A stretch of DNA of 47,456 nucleotides from Candidatus Calescibacterium sp. Lineage in GTDB: Bacteria; Calescibacteriota; Calescibacteriia; Calescibacteriales; Calescibacteriaceae. Location: positions 1 through 47,456 of the forward strand of contig JANXBU010000014.1 of NCBI GenBank assembly GCA_025060505.1, read 5' to 3'. A program made the position numbers and the translations under genes. Below, piece after piece: positions 8,943 through 17,876 of this stretch. The notes beneath the pieces are model-generated. The model had not been told where the DNA came from. It did no database searches and saw nothing but the letters and a program-made list of their open reading frames with translations. Each line of letters begins with the position of its first letter. Position 1 is the stretch's first letter.

Positions 8943-10160
8943 CTAGTTTGTATCTTTCAGAGCTTCTATTCCCGGGAGTTCTTTTCCCTCAAGAACCTGC
9001 AAGAAAGCTCCTCCACCTGTTGATATATAAGAAATCCTGTGCTGCTCTCCCATTTTTATAACTGCAACATCTGTATCACCTCCACCTACAACCGTGTAAG
9101 CTGTAGAATTAGCAATCATTGAGACCATAGAAAATGTTCCTTTTGAAAATTGAGGTTTTTCAAAAACTCCCATCGGACCATTCCAAACTATGGTTTTGGC
9201 ATCAGCAAGAGCTTCTGAAAAAAGCGCTATTGTAGCCGGACCTATATCGTATCCTCCATAATCATCTGGAATTTCTTGAACCGGAACAACCCTTATTCCA
9301 TCTTCATCTATTGATTTTGCAATAATACAATCAACTGGTAGATAAACCTTTATTCCTCTCTTTGCTGCTTCGGAAAGAACATCTTTTGCAACAGGTATAA
9401 AATCTTTTTCTACAAGAGATTTTCCTGCTTTATAACCCATTGCTTCAAGGAATGTAAAAGCCATAGCTCCACCAATTATAAGCTTGTCACAAAGAGAAAG
9501 GATATTTTTAAGAGCTCCAATTTTATCAGAAACCTTTGCTCCACCAACAATCGCAACAAACGGTTTCTGCGGATTAATCAACAATCTCTCCAAAGACAAG
9601 AGCTCTTTTTTCATAAGATTACCAGCATATCTTTTAGCCTTTTCAAAAAGTAGTGGTAGAGCATATACAGAAGCGTGTTTTCTGTGAGAAACAGCAAAAG
9701 CATCATTAACATATATGTCAGGTTCAACAGATTCCTTTATTTGTTTCGCAAAATCTACATTATTCTCATTCTCCTGAGCATAGTATCTCACATTTTCAAG
9801 TAGTATGATATCATAATTACTCCTAACAGCAGATTTCACCTTCTCACCAATACAATCCTCTACAAACAAAACATCCTTCTCAAGTAATCTTGAAAGACGC
9901 TTTGCGACGGGAGCCAAAGACATAGTTGGAATCCTTTTTCCCTTGGGACGTCCCATATGAGATAAGATCACAACTTTACATTTCTCATCAAGAAGATAGT
10001 TTATAGTAGGAAGAACAGATCTGACTCTTCTGTCATCAAGTATCTGACCAGTCTCATCTATTGGAACATTAAAGTCAACACGTACCAAAGCCTTTGCACC
10101 TCTTATATTGTTCTCGTCTATGAATTTTATTCCATCTATGAGGGTGACGTTCTTGTTCAT
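8943..10160 (-). CDS. pgk: Phosphoglycerate kinase
   Basis: Glycolytic/gluconeogenic enzyme interconverting 1,3-bisphosphoglycerate + ADP and 3-phosphoglycerate + ATP. The 405 residues match the single-gene enzyme: '[12 protein letters not shown]', '[11 protein letters not shown]' (substrate binding), '[11 protein letters not shown]', '[15 protein letters not shown]' and C-terminal '[11 protein letters not shown]' / '[20 protein letters not shown]'. It is one of the genes here with a strong Shine-Dalgarno sequence (agggggaa before the ATG) and a near-consensus promoter at 10190-10219, consistent with high expression. gap and tpi are not adjacent. Confidence 0.96.
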   Translation of the reverse strand: MNKNVTLIDGIKFIDENNIRGAKALVRVDFNVPIDETGQILDDRRVRSVLPTINYLLDEKCKVVILSHMGRPKGKRIPTMSLAPVAKRLSRLLEKDVLFVEDCIGEKVKSAVRSNYDIILLENVRYYAQENENNVDFAKQIKESVEPDIYVNDAFAVSHRKHASVYALPLLFEKAKRYAGNLMKKELLSLERLLINPQKPFVAIVGGAKVSDKIGALKNILSLCDKLIIGGAMAFTFLEAMGYKAGKSLVEKDFIPVAKDVLSEAAKRGIKVYLPVDCIIAKSIDEDGIRVVPVQEIPDDYGGYDIGPATIALFSEALADAKTIVWNGPMGVFEKPQFSKGTFSMVSMIANSTAYTVVGGGDTDVAVIKMGEQHRISYISTGGGAFLQVLEGKELPGIEALKDTN

Positions 10161-10189
10161 AGTATTCCCCCTTATGGCTGAATTTTAAA

Positions 10190-10219
10190 ATTATACAAAA
10201 AAAGAAATAAGATAATCAA
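10190..10219 (-). promoter_or_regulatory. Sigma70-type promoter for pgk
   Basis: On the minus strand, TTGATT (10214-10219), an 18-bp spacer, then a perfect TATAAT (10190-10195). The predicted start of transcription lies about 20 bases before the pgk ATG, leaving room for its Shine-Dalgarno sequence. Confidence 0.7.
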
Positions 10220-10229
10220 AAATTTTATC

Positions 10230-11216
10230 TTAAAAGATTGATTCACGAAGAAATTTTTCCACATCATCCGAAATCTTACCTTTTGCAAGTTTTCCTTCAA
10301 CGAGGTCTATGTGTCCCGCAACATATTCCTTATACTCTTTAACCTTCGACGAAACAATATCAACTATTGGTTTTACAGATTTCGGCGGAGCAACTTTATC
10401 GAGAATTCCTGATAAAGCAAATAAAGGAGAAGTTATATTTTTGAATTTTTCTGTGTAGTTGATACTACCATCAAAGGAAGTTATCTTTCTTTGCGCTGAC
10501 CAAAGAAGCAACTGAACTAGCAACCTTGGAGAAGTGAATTCAAAGCCTCCAACTAATTTCTCCCAAAAATCCCAAGCAGACTCAAAATTTCTTGTGTAAG
10601 ATGGATAAAGAGGAGAAAATTTCAAAATTCTTCTGTTCATCATCAGAGGGACCCCAACAAGTCCAAACATCCCCATTAACTTCATTCCAAATTCCCTTGG
10701 CCAAAAATAATATATAAGATGAGAAAATGGAACTTTTTTCATAAAACTTGCTAGTCGTCCCAGCAACTGAATCGTTTGAACACCCCTTCCAAAATGAACT
10801 GGACTTCCAAAAGTTATAACCGTTTGAACCTTTTGTGGAAAGAAAGCAGAATAAGCATAAGAACAAATTCCTCCAAGAGAATGCCCCCCAAGAACAATTT
10901 TATCTACACCTGTTCTTGTCGTTATAAAAAGAAAAGCTGACTCCATATCTTTGAACACAAAATCATCAAATGTATAGTCGTAATAAAGCTTCCTCAATCT
11001 TGAATATCCGGAACCTCTAAGATCCAAGCAAAAGACATGAAAACCTTTTGAACAAAGAGTTGGAGCGATTCCTCCGTTCCTTCCATGCCAACTCAAATTG
11101 TTTTGAGCAAAACCGTGAATCAGAAGAATTGGATATTTATAATTTTGATTATCTGGCTTCCATTCAAGAATACCAAGCCTTACTTCATCTGGAGCACTTA
11201 CATAGTGAATTTGCAT
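10230..11216 (-). CDS. Alpha/beta-hydrolase (lipase/esterase-like)
   Basis: About 328 residues with an alpha/beta-hydrolase core. An early 'YPILLIHGFAQNNLSWHGRN' contains the HG oxyanion motif. The nucleophile elbow is 'VLGGHSLGGICSYAYSAFFP'. The acid is likely Asp in 'ALSGILDKVAPP' and the base His in 'YVAGHIDLVEG'. I start at the ATG of 'MQIHYVSA' because the only earlier start is a TTG seven codons upstream. An insertion between nucleophile and acid (about 100 residues, aromatic-rich) could be a lid. It lacks a signal peptide. It lies between pgk and purB, 59 bp beyond the purB stop. Substrate unknown. Confidence 0.8.
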   Translation of the reverse strand: MQIHYVSAPDEVRLGILEWKPDNQNYKYPILLIHGFAQNNLSWHGRNGGIAPTLCSKGFHVFCLDLRGSGYSRLRKLYYDYTFDDFVFKDMESAFLFITTRTGVDKIVLGGHSLGGICSYAYSAFFPQKVQTVITFGSPVHFGRGVQTIQLLGRLASFMKKVPFSHLIYYFWPREFGMKLMGMFGLVGVPLMMNRRILKFSPLYPSYTRNFESAWDFWEKLVGGFEFTSPRLLVQLLLWSAQRKITSFDGSINYTEKFKNITSPLFALSGILDKVAPPKSVKPIVDIVSSKVKEYKEYVAGHIDLVEGKLAKGKISDDVEKFLRESIF

Positions 11217-11275
11217 AAATGTAATGTAAAATCTCAATCAGAATCAAAAAAAATCTCAACTTATTTCTTAGATAA

Positions 11276-12790
11276 TCACTCTTTCAATTCAACTGTATAA
11301 TCTTCAACTATTGGATTCACAAAGAAATCAATGAGATCTGAATCCACATCTTTGTAAGAACTAATAAGATATGATTTCGCAACCCTTATATCTTTCACAT
11401 TTACCCCTATCTTTCTTAATCTATCTGCTATTGTTTTTCCCTCCGGATCAAAGACATCATCTCTCTTCATAACCTTGATCTCAAATGGCATAGAGGAAGC
11501 TCTATCAAATATATAATCAATATACTGAGGTTTAACCAATTCTAATTTTTCCGATACAATCTGAGCGATTTTCTTATCTTCTTTTTCAAGCATAGAAATC
11601 AAAGCAGTTTTGAAATCGGGAAATTTACCATCAACGACAGAAAAAGATGCCTTCTGAATTGTTTTGTAAGCTTTTTCCCTGTCATATCCAGCAACAACCA
11701 TCTCAAAAAGAGCTCGGGAGGAAAGTATCATACCCATTGAAATTTCAAGGTTCTTTTTTATCTTATCCTCATCTACTTTCAAACCTTCAAGAAGCAGTTT
11801 CAATCTTGAAAGTGCAAAATCAGAAAGTATACAGACTTGTGGGAAGATAATTCTCTCAGCAGATGAATGAGATATATCTCTTTCCATAAGCAAAGATATA
11901 TTTTCAAGAGCTGGTACAACAGCACTTTTGATCGTCCTTGCAATTCCTGTGAGATTTTCCGAAAGAACTGGATTTTTTTTGTGAGGCATAATAGAAGATC
12001 CCATCTGTTCCTCTTCAAAAGGTTCCATCATCTCTCCAATCTCTGTCATTTGCGATATTCTTATATTCAGAGCAATCCTCTCAATAGCAGAAGATAAAAG
12101 AGAGCATGCGACAATGAAATAAGCGTATCTATCTCGTGGAACCACTTGTGTTGGAACAGGCTCAGGTTTAAGTCCAAACTTCTCAAGAGCGTACGCTTCT
12201 ACCTCGGGAGGAACAGTATTGTATATACCAACCGCACCAGATATTTTGCCAAATCTTAAATTTTCTCTTGCAAACAGGAAAAATTTTCTTACCCTTCTGA
12301 ACTCAGCATAATGCGATAAAAATCTCACACCAAGAGTTGTAGGTTCAGCGTGAACACCGTGAGTTCTACCAACTGCAACCACATGTTTATATTTTTCAGC
12401 AAGATTTGAAATGACATTTTCTAACAAACGAATACCATCCACAATGTAATCTATTGATCTCAAAATTTGAATAGAAAATGCAGTATCCATCACATCAGAC
12501 GATGTTATCCCAAGATGAACAAACTTTCTTGCATTTTCCGAAACCTTCTTTTCTATGACTCTAACAAAAGCCGTTACCTCATGCTTCGTTTTGAATTCCT
12601 CTTGCTTTACCTCCTCTGGCTTTATTTCAACTCTCCTTACCTCATCCGCTATCTTCTGAGGTATAACACCGAGCTTTGCCCACCCTTCAAGAACAGCAAC
12701 CTCTATATCTCTCCAAATCCTATATTTTTCCTCATCTTGCCATATCTTTAACATCCTATCACTTCTGTACCTCGAAATCCAGTCAAGCAT
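11276..12790 (-). CDS. purB: Adenylosuccinate lyase fused to a C-terminal PurS domain
   Basis: Residues 1 to about 430 are adenylosuccinate lyase, which acts twice in purine synthesis (SAICAR to AICAR, adenylosuccinate to AMP). Motifs are 'VGRTHGVHAEPTTLG' and the fumarase/aspartase signature 'GSSIMPHKKNPVLSENL'. The last 69 residues (from about 436; bases 11279-11485) continue in frame as a PurS-like module: 'FEIKVMKRDDVFDPEGKTIA', 'KDIRVAKSYLI' and 'FFVNPIVEDYTVELKE'. PurS is the small subunit that bridges PurQ and PurL in FGAM synthetase. At 504 residues the protein is about one PurS longer than ordinary PurB. I start at 'MLDWISRYRSD' because earlier in-frame codons do not resemble PurB. 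No separate Shine-Dalgarno sequence precedes the internal Met of the PurS part. Confidence 0.9.
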   Translation of the reverse strand: MLDWISRYRSDRMLKIWQDEEKYRIWRDIEVAVLEGWAKLGVIPQKIADEVRRVEIKPEEVKQEEFKTKHEVTAFVRVIEKKVSENARKFVHLGITSSDVMDTAFSIQILRSIDYIVDGIRLLENVISNLAEKYKHVVAVGRTHGVHAEPTTLGVRFLSHYAEFRRVRKFFLFARENLRFGKISGAVGIYNTVPPEVEAYALEKFGLKPEPVPTQVVPRDRYAYFIVACSLLSSAIERIALNIRISQMTEIGEMMEPFEEEQMGSSIMPHKKNPVLSENLTGIARTIKSAVVPALENISLLMERDISHSSAERIIFPQVCILSDFALSRLKLLLEGLKVDEDKIKKNLEISMGMILSSRALFEMVVAGYDREKAYKTIQKASFSVVDGKFPDFKTALISMLEKEDKKIAQIVSEKLELVKPQYIDYIFDRASSMPFEIKVMKRDDVFDPEGKTIADRLRKIGVNVKDIRVAKSYLISSYKDVDSDLIDFFVNPIVEDYTVELKE

Positions 12791-12845
12791 ACTAAAATTT
12801 GTAGGAACTTCTAACTCTAAACTTAGAATATTCAATTTTTCTTTG

Positions 12846-13916
12846 ATGAAAATACTTCTACTCTTCAATCATAATCAAATAATCGGCGGAGGAGAAATCT
12901 CATTTGCAAGATACATAAATCATATCGCAAGAAGAATTGATTTAGAAATATCAGTTTTCATACCATCCGGAGGAGATTTAGAAAAATATCTCAAAATTGA
13001 TAAAACAAAAATAATTTCATTCGAAATTCCTTCATTCAAATCTAATCCAAAAAAAGTTGTAGAATGCGTTGTTAACTTCTATAAAATATTCAAAACGTTT
13101 AAACCCGATATCGTTCACACCAACGGATCTCGTGTGGCGCTATACTCAAACATTGCAAAAATTTTCACAAGTACAAAAACAATATGGCATGTGAGAATAG
13201 CCGAAAAAGATCTTCTTGATTTAATCCTCGTTCCAACTTCGGATGGAATAATAGCAAACTCAAAAAAAACATTAGAAAAAAGATTTTCTTGGCTAAGAAA
13301 AAATAAATGGGACAAAAAGATCAAAATCATCTACAACGGATTTGATATTTCAGAAATACAAGATAGACTGAAAAAAACAATCAACAGCATACATAAATAT
13401 CAAGAGCATATCGTAGTAGGCTCTGCCGGAAGACTTGAACTCGGTAAGGGATTCGAATACCTCCTGAATTTTGCAGAGATACTTTCTTATAGAGAAAAAA
13501 TACAGTTGGTTCTTGCTGGTACTGGACCACTCGAAAATAAATTAAAAGAAATACCAAAAAACTTAAAAGCAGTCTTTCCCGGATATATCCCAATTGAAAA
13601 TATACTTAAAGCATCCGATATAGTATGCTTTCCATCGCTGGTAGATTCATTCGGCAACCTTATCGTTGAATCAATGATAGCAGGAAAGGTATGTATGGTT
13701 TCAGAAATGTGCGGAGCATCGGAAATATATCCAATAGATGCTCTCAAGTTCAACCCAAAAAGTTTCGAAAGTTTTTTAAGGAGCTTTTATTATGCCAAAG
13801 AGAACATACACAACATAGAGCTTTCCCAAACTCTTAAGAGTGAAGCAGAAAAGTTCTCAATAGATAGGCACTCCGAGAGCGTGTTAGAATACTACGAGAC
13901 TATAGCTCAAAAGTAG
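12846..13916 (+). CDS. GT4-family glycosyltransferase
   Basis: A GT-B retaining glycosyltransferase of 356 residues. The N-terminal domain starts 'MKILLLFNHNQIIGGGEISF' (the GG loop that contacts the acceptor) and includes 'KPDIVHTNGSRVALYS'. The C-terminal domain has 'VVGSAGRLELGKGFEYLL', 'LVLAGTGPLENKL', 'VFPGYIP' and the conserved 'DSFGNLIVESMIAGKVCMV' with the E-x7-E-like donor-phosphate motif. It is divergent from purB with 55 bp between the start codons. The ATG at 12846 is preceded by TAGAAT 17 bases upstream and no Shine-Dalgarno sequence. The product is likely a cell-surface glycan; sugar unknown. Confidence 0.85.
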   Translation: MKILLLFNHNQIIGGGEISFARYINHIARRIDLEISVFIPSGGDLEKYLKIDKTKIISFEIPSFKSNPKKVVECVVNFYKIFKTFKPDIVHTNGSRVALYSNIAKIFTSTKTIWHVRIAEKDLLDLILVPTSDGIIANSKKTLEKRFSWLRKNKWDKKIKIIYNGFDISEIQDRLKKTINSIHKYQEHIVVGSAGRLELGKGFEYLLNFAEILSYREKIQLVLAGTGPLENKLKEIPKNLKAVFPGYIPIENILKASDIVCFPSLVDSFGNLIVESMIAGKVCMVSEMCGASEIYPIDALKFNPKSFESFLRSFYYAKENIHNIELSQTLKSEAEKFSIDRHSESVLEYYETIAQK

Positions 13917-14056
13917 AATTGAGCAGTTCCAAGTCCAGCACCTCTATTTGTGAACAACGGAGCCAGATCAAAAGAGTATTACTAAAATGGAAAACAGAAC
14001 TCTCAATTTAAGGTTTATTGATTAACCCGTTATTAATTAGTTACAGAACCCTTATT

Positions 14057-14365
14057 TTACTCGCCTGTTACAATAATGCAATAAGTTCCATAGAGGCCAA
14101 GAATGTTGGTCATTCTGTAGTCAATGCTGTTGACCTTCTTGATTCCTGCAGCTTTAGCAGCGCCAACAGCACTTGCGTCACCAGTAGCTATAAGACCGAG
14201 TATATTTGTAACACAGCTTTCACCAGTCTTTGGACCTGGATCCTGCTGATGATCACCTGTATGGAAGCGAACATCTGTATAAAGTGCTCCTGAAAGAGGA
14301 ATAACCATACAGCCAGAAAGAAGCAGAGCCGAAACTAATGTGAGACCTATAAAAGCCTTCTTCAT
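14057..14365 (-). CDS. TRL-type small lipoprotein
   Basis: A short protein (102 residues from the ATG; 104 if the GTG at 14371 is used). The signal peptide ends in 'LLLSGCMVI', a lipobox with Cys at about 19. The mature part reads 'LSGALYTDVRFHTG', then 'SCVTNILGLIATGDASAVGA', then 'AGIKKVNSIDYRMTNILGLY' and 'GTYCIIVTGE'. This matches the TRL-like family of small outer-surface lipoproteins, whose function is unknown. It has one of the strongest Shine-Dalgarno sequences here (aaagggagg), suggesting high expression. It sits alone between convergent and co-directional neighbours. Confidence 0.8.
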   Translation of the reverse strand: MKKAFIGLTLVSALLLSGCMVIPLSGALYTDVRFHTGDHQQDPGPKTGESCVTNILGLIATGDASAVGAAKAAGIKKVNSIDYRMTNILGLYGTYCIIVTGE

Positions 14366-14491
14366 AACCACTTTACCTCCCTTTCATTATTCTATGGATA
14401 TATTTAAAAAAAATATAAATACAAAAACTTTTAGGTTTTTTCAGAGGATACAAAAAGGAATATATAAAAAATAAAAAATATAAAAAAAGAT

Positions 14492-15295
14492 CTAATCCGA
14501 ATCCGCTGCTATGTCGAAAAGAGAAAAAAGTCCCTTGACCAAAAACCTCTGCGGTATTTTCAAATCGGAAGTCAAATTGTGTAAAGCTATCTCAACAGAT
14601 GAAAAAAAATCCTTGAATTCTGGATCTTTTGGATAAACAAAGATTTCATTTCCAAGATTTCTCACATCAAATGGATTCCTGAAATCCTGACCTTCATTTT
14701 CCTTCAACTTCTCAGAAAAATCCTTGAAATCAATTGATACAAGATCAAGGAAAAAGGCTATTGGGTCTTTGTTAACCTCAAATTCATTATCATATTCGCT
14801 CCCAAAATCCTCCTGCCTCACAAATTCACGACCATCTGTTTTTTTCTCCAAAAATGATGTGTTCTTCGTAAGAAACCCCTGCTTTTCATCAAAAAAAACG
14901 GAAGAACGATAGGCAAACTTCTCATGCTTGGTCAGCACAGAAAGAATAGGGGAAGGAAAAAAATCAACAAAAAAATCATATGTATTACCTGATTTTGTAG
15001 CAGAAATACTCAGTGTACCAACAGGAATCTTTCCCATTGACAAGATAGAAGATAAAAACTGCGGAACCTTGAAATGAGATAAATCTCCTGTTATTCTTAT
15101 TGATATCCTGTATTTACGAGAAAAATTTGGAATATCTACCTTCTTAATCTTTACACCCAGTTCTGAAAGTCCTGAATCATAGGAAAGTGTCTTTTTCTTT
15201 TTCGCAGGCTTTCTTGATTTTTTTGCAGATGATAACTTAGCTTCATCAGAAGACAAATGTTTTCTTCTGTTCAATTTCTTATCCTTATTCGGCAT
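14492..15295 (-). CDS. Hypothetical protein, Lys-rich N-terminus, possibly DUF3108-like
   Basis: 267 residues, not recognised with confidence. Residues 1-37 are strongly basic ('KKLNRRKHLSS', 'KKSRKPAKKKK'), with no signal peptide. From about 60 there is a beta-rich region: 'YRISIRITGDLSHFKVP', 'KIPVGTLSISATKSGNTYDF', 'FFDEKQGFLTKNTSFLE', 'KDPIAFFLDLVSIDF' and 'NEIFVYPKD'. The order of 'G-T-L...', a substrate-like 'F-x-D-E-K-x-G-F' and 'D-P-I-A-F' recalls DUF3108, an envelope-associated family, but that is tentative. The ATG directly follows the HAD gene's stop codon, so they are translationally coupled. Confidence 0.6.
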   Translation of the reverse strand: MPNKDKKLNRRKHLSSDEAKLSSAKKSRKPAKKKKTLSYDSGLSELGVKIKKVDIPNFSRKYRISIRITGDLSHFKVPQFLSSILSMGKIPVGTLSISATKSGNTYDFFVDFFPSPILSVLTKHEKFAYRSSVFFDEKQGFLTKNTSFLEKKTDGREFVRQEDFGSEYDNEFEVNKDPIAFFLDLVSIDFKDFSEKLKENEGQDFRNPFDVRNLGNEIFVYPKDPEFKDFFSSVEIALHNLTSDLKIPQRFLVKGLFSLFDIAADSD

Positions 15296-16111
15296 TTATA
15301 TATAGTTTAACAATTCTTTCAGATTCTTTACACTTAAATCTGGAATAATTTTTTCCTTATCAGTTGGTGGAAGGAAGTGTTTAGGGGAGACAATAGGTTC
15401 AACATGAATCGAGAAGATACCCATACTATTTGCTCCCTTTATATCTGTTTCAAGTTTATCACCAATCATCACAGCTTTTTTCGGTTCCACAACATATTCA
15501 GAGAGTATGTGTCCGAATATCGCCGGAGCGGGCTTTCCTATTTTTATGTATGGTCTGGAAGATGCAAAACTCAACATTTCACATATTGGAATATCTCCTA
15601 TGAACAGGCCCTTTTTTCCGAGAAAATCTCCCTTGTAATAATTTGTATGTCCCACAGAAATAAGTTCAGCTCCGTCAAGTATTGCCTCCAAGGCAAAGTT
15701 TATCTCATCAAAATTTATGTTCCTTTTCATCCCAACAACAACAAAATCTATCGGTTTCTCAAAAACCACCTTTATGTTTTTATCTATTTCAAGATCTACA
15801 ATAAGTCCCAGCTCAGATATGACAAAAACTCTTGCATTCTTCTTTCTCCCGTCAATATACTCAGCAGTGACTCTTCCAGCTGTAAATACCTCAGCTTTAC
15901 TCTCAGCTATTCCAAGATTGACGAGAATATCCGCGACTCTCCTATATGGTATACGCGATATATTCGATAGAAAAGCTATCTTTTTTCCAATCTTTCTGAG
16001 TTCATTCAGAGTAAAAACAACATCCTTCGGCGGAGAAGATATACTATCATCTATTGCAGGAACAACAACACCTTCTATGTCAAATATGAAAAGCTCCTTG
16101 TTCCTCAGCAT
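15296..16111 (-). CDS. HAD-superfamily IIA phosphatase (NagD-like)
   Basis: 271 residues of the HAD superfamily, class IIA cap. Motif I is 'FIFDIEGVVVP': the nucleophile Asp (D11) is present, but the second position, normally Asp (DxD), is Glu (E13). Motif II is 'IAFLSNIS', and motifs III/IV are 'IGKPAPAIFGHIL' and 'AVMIGDKLETDIKGANSMGI'. NagD relatives dephosphorylate nucleotides or sugar phosphates. The Asp-to-Glu change at the acid/base position may alter rate or substrate. It is followed immediately by the hypothetical gene at 14492-15295. Confidence 0.85.
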   Translation of the reverse strand: MLRNKELFIFDIEGVVVPAIDDSISSPPKDVVFTLNELRKIGKKIAFLSNISRIPYRRVADILVNLGIAESKAEVFTAGRVTAEYIDGRKKNARVFVISELGLIVDLEIDKNIKVVFEKPIDFVVVGMKRNINFDEINFALEAILDGAELISVGHTNYYKGDFLGKKGLFIGDIPICEMLSFASSRPYIKIGKPAPAIFGHILSEYVVEPKKAVMIGDKLETDIKGANSMGIFSIHVEPIVSPKHFLPPTDKEKIIPDLSVKNLKELLNYI

Positions 16112-16338
16112 ACCAAAAAGAGTTTAAAAACTACAAATGTAATGAACATAAAAGCAACAAAGCAACAAACCAAATCATTTTGATCAGCTTATAACCATAA
16201 AGAAAATACACGAGCAAAAGCGGCTTGCAAAAAATCTCTTAAAAACTCTAAACTAATTCAGTGCAGAGCAACTATCAAAAACAGGATTTGAAATTTTAGA
16301 GCAAGAATTCAGAGAAAGATTGACTCAAAGCATAAAAA

Positions 16339-16902
16339 TCAAATACTTCCAAAAAAATATACAACAGAATCTGAATATAATCTTTGATCTGATATTTCTC
16401 CAAGAAAAGACTCTATGACATTTTTTTCCGATACCAAACTTGATTTATGTCTTCTGAGAATGAGTCTTTTGTAAGAACCTGCTACCAACTGCAAAAGCTC
16501 TGGATTCAAAGCTACCGAAAAAGGCGGATCAAGAAAAACAAGATCGAAAATCGTTTTGTTTCTCTTAAAAAACTTCACAACATCTTCACACACAATTTCA
16601 GCTTTGTTCTCAATTCCAAAATCAAAAAGATTTTTTCTGATAGAACGACAGAGAACATCTGATTTATCAACGAAAACAACTTTTCCAGCACCCCGAGAAA
16701 TAGACTCTATTCCGAAAATCCCGCTACCACAAAAAACATCAGCAATCAGAAATCCTTCAATATTCCCAAGAATATCAAAAATAGCCTTCTTTATGTATGA
16801 TGTAAGAGGTCTGACTTCCTTCAAATCTGGAAAGCTTATATATCTTCCTTTCAAAAAACCTCCTTCTATTCTTATCCTACCCACACAAATTCTCAACTCC
16901 AA
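16339..16902 (-). CDS. rsmD: 16S rRNA (guanine966-N2)-methyltransferase
   Basis: SAM-dependent methyltransferase (187 residues) acting on G966 of 16S rRNA. Family hallmarks are the N-terminal 'RIEGGFLKGRYI', 'RPLTSYIKKAIFDIL' (the usual R-P-T-x-x-x-K/R-E-x-x-F-x-x-L segment, slightly diverged), SAM motif 'IADVFCGSGIFGIESISRGA', 'VVFVDKS' and the catalytic 'FLDPPF'. Its start overlaps the end of the epimerase gene by about 10 bp, so it belongs to the fmt - epimerase - rsmD operon. The 211 bp downstream hold no gene. Confidence 0.92.
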   Translation of the reverse strand: MELRICVGRIRIEGGFLKGRYISFPDLKEVRPLTSYIKKAIFDILGNIEGFLIADVFCGSGIFGIESISRGAGKVVFVDKSDVLCRSIRKNLFDFGIENKAEIVCEDVVKFFKRNKTIFDLVFLDPPFSVALNPELLQLVAGSYKRLILRRHKSSLVSEKNVIESFLGEISDQRLYSDSVVYFFGSI

Positions 16903-17876
16903 TCCTCAACCTTTATCTTTCTTATTCTTTTTTCATTCTGAATGAACCATTCAACAGTTCTTCTTATTCCATCTTCTATTGAAGTCTTTGGAGTCCATCG
17001 AAGCAGATTTTGAGCTTTATTTATGTCCGCCCACGTTGCAGGTAAATCAAGTAAATTCGGTTTTTCAAAAATTATGTTTGCTGTCTTTGAAAGATTCTGC
17101 TCAATCAAACGAACTACGTAAATCAGCTCAACAGGTTTATTGTTGCCGAGATTTATTATGTCAAAACCAGATCCTAATTCCATACACCTGATAGTTCCAT
17201 CTACGATATCATCTATATAGGTAAAATCTCTCTTCTGTTTCCCATCTCCAAAGATTCTTATTGGTCGCCCCTCCATGATATTTTTCACAAATATAAAAAC
17301 GCTCATGTCAGGTCTTCCAGCTGGACCGTACACTGTAAAATATCTTGGAACAGTCACATCAATACCATAGATATGATGATAGGTATAACAAATAAGCTCT
17401 GCCGACTTTTTTGATGAAGCATATGGAGATATAAGGAAATCAGTTCTCATGTCCTCTGTAAAAGGTAGCGGACAGTTGGCGTATATACTTGATGTTGAAG
17501 CGAGAACAAATTTTTTGATTCCATTCTGTACACAAAGGTCAAGAAGATTCAAAGTTCCAGTCAAATTTACATCAAAGTATAACTTTGGATTTTTGAGGCT
17601 TGCTCTAACACCAGCTCTTGCTCCCAAATTCAAAATAGCCGAAAACTTCTGGCCTTTCAAAGAAAAAACACTCTCCCGAGAAGAAATATCCATTTTCAGA
17701 AACTCAAAGTTTTTATATTCTGAAAGAAGTTCAAGCCTCCAAAGTTTGAGATTGACATCATAGTAATCGTTTAGGTCGTCTACACCTAAAACTTGGTATC
17801 CCATCTCGCATAGTCTTCTTGCGACAAAACTTCCTATGAATCCAGCACAACCTGTCAGAAGAATCCTTTCAGACAT
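16893..17876 (-). CDS. NAD-dependent nucleotide-sugar epimerase (UDP-glucuronate 4-epimerase-like)
   Basis: Extended short-chain dehydrogenase of 327 residues. The NAD-binding motif is 'LLTGCAGFIGSFVARRL'. The catalytic set is Ser in 'LASTSSIYA' and Tyr152-x3-Lys156 in 'SPYASSKKSAE'. 'LNDYYDVNLK' and 'NLGARAGVRASL' are characteristic of UDP-glucuronate 4-epimerases (CapI/GAE type), which make UDP-galacturonate for surface polysaccharide. Exact substrate is inferred from these motifs only. The gene overlaps fmt upstream by 8 bp and rsmD downstream by about 10 bp, a tight operon. Confidence 0.88.
   Translation of the reverse strand: MSERILLTGCAGFIGSFVARRLCEMGYQVLGVDDLNDYYDVNLKLWRLELLSEYKNFEFLKMDISSRESVFSLKGQKFSAILNLGARAGVRASLKNPKLYFDVNLTGTLNLLDLCVQNGIKKFVLASTSSIYANCPLPFTEDMRTDFLISPYASSKKSAELICYTYHHIYGIDVTVPRYFTVYGPAGRPDMSVFIFVKNIMEGRPIRIFGDGKQKRDFTYIDDIVDGTIRCMELGSGFDIINLGNNKPVELIYVVRLIEQNLSKTANIIFEKPNLLDLPATWADINKAQNLLRWTPKTSIEDGIRRTVEWFIQNEKRIRKIKVEDWS

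Noticed and set aside
13907-13978. Minus-strand stretch encoding 'LAPLFTNRGAGLGTAQFYF' before a stop, like the end of an outer-membrane barrel
   Set aside because: Only about 23 codons are open and a stop lies directly upstream; it also overlaps the end of the GT4 gene. Not enough to call a pseudogene.
15377-15970. A 197-codon plus-strand frame opposite the HAD gene
   Set aside because: Antisense shadow of the HAD phosphatase gene, which has clear catalytic motifs on the minus strand.
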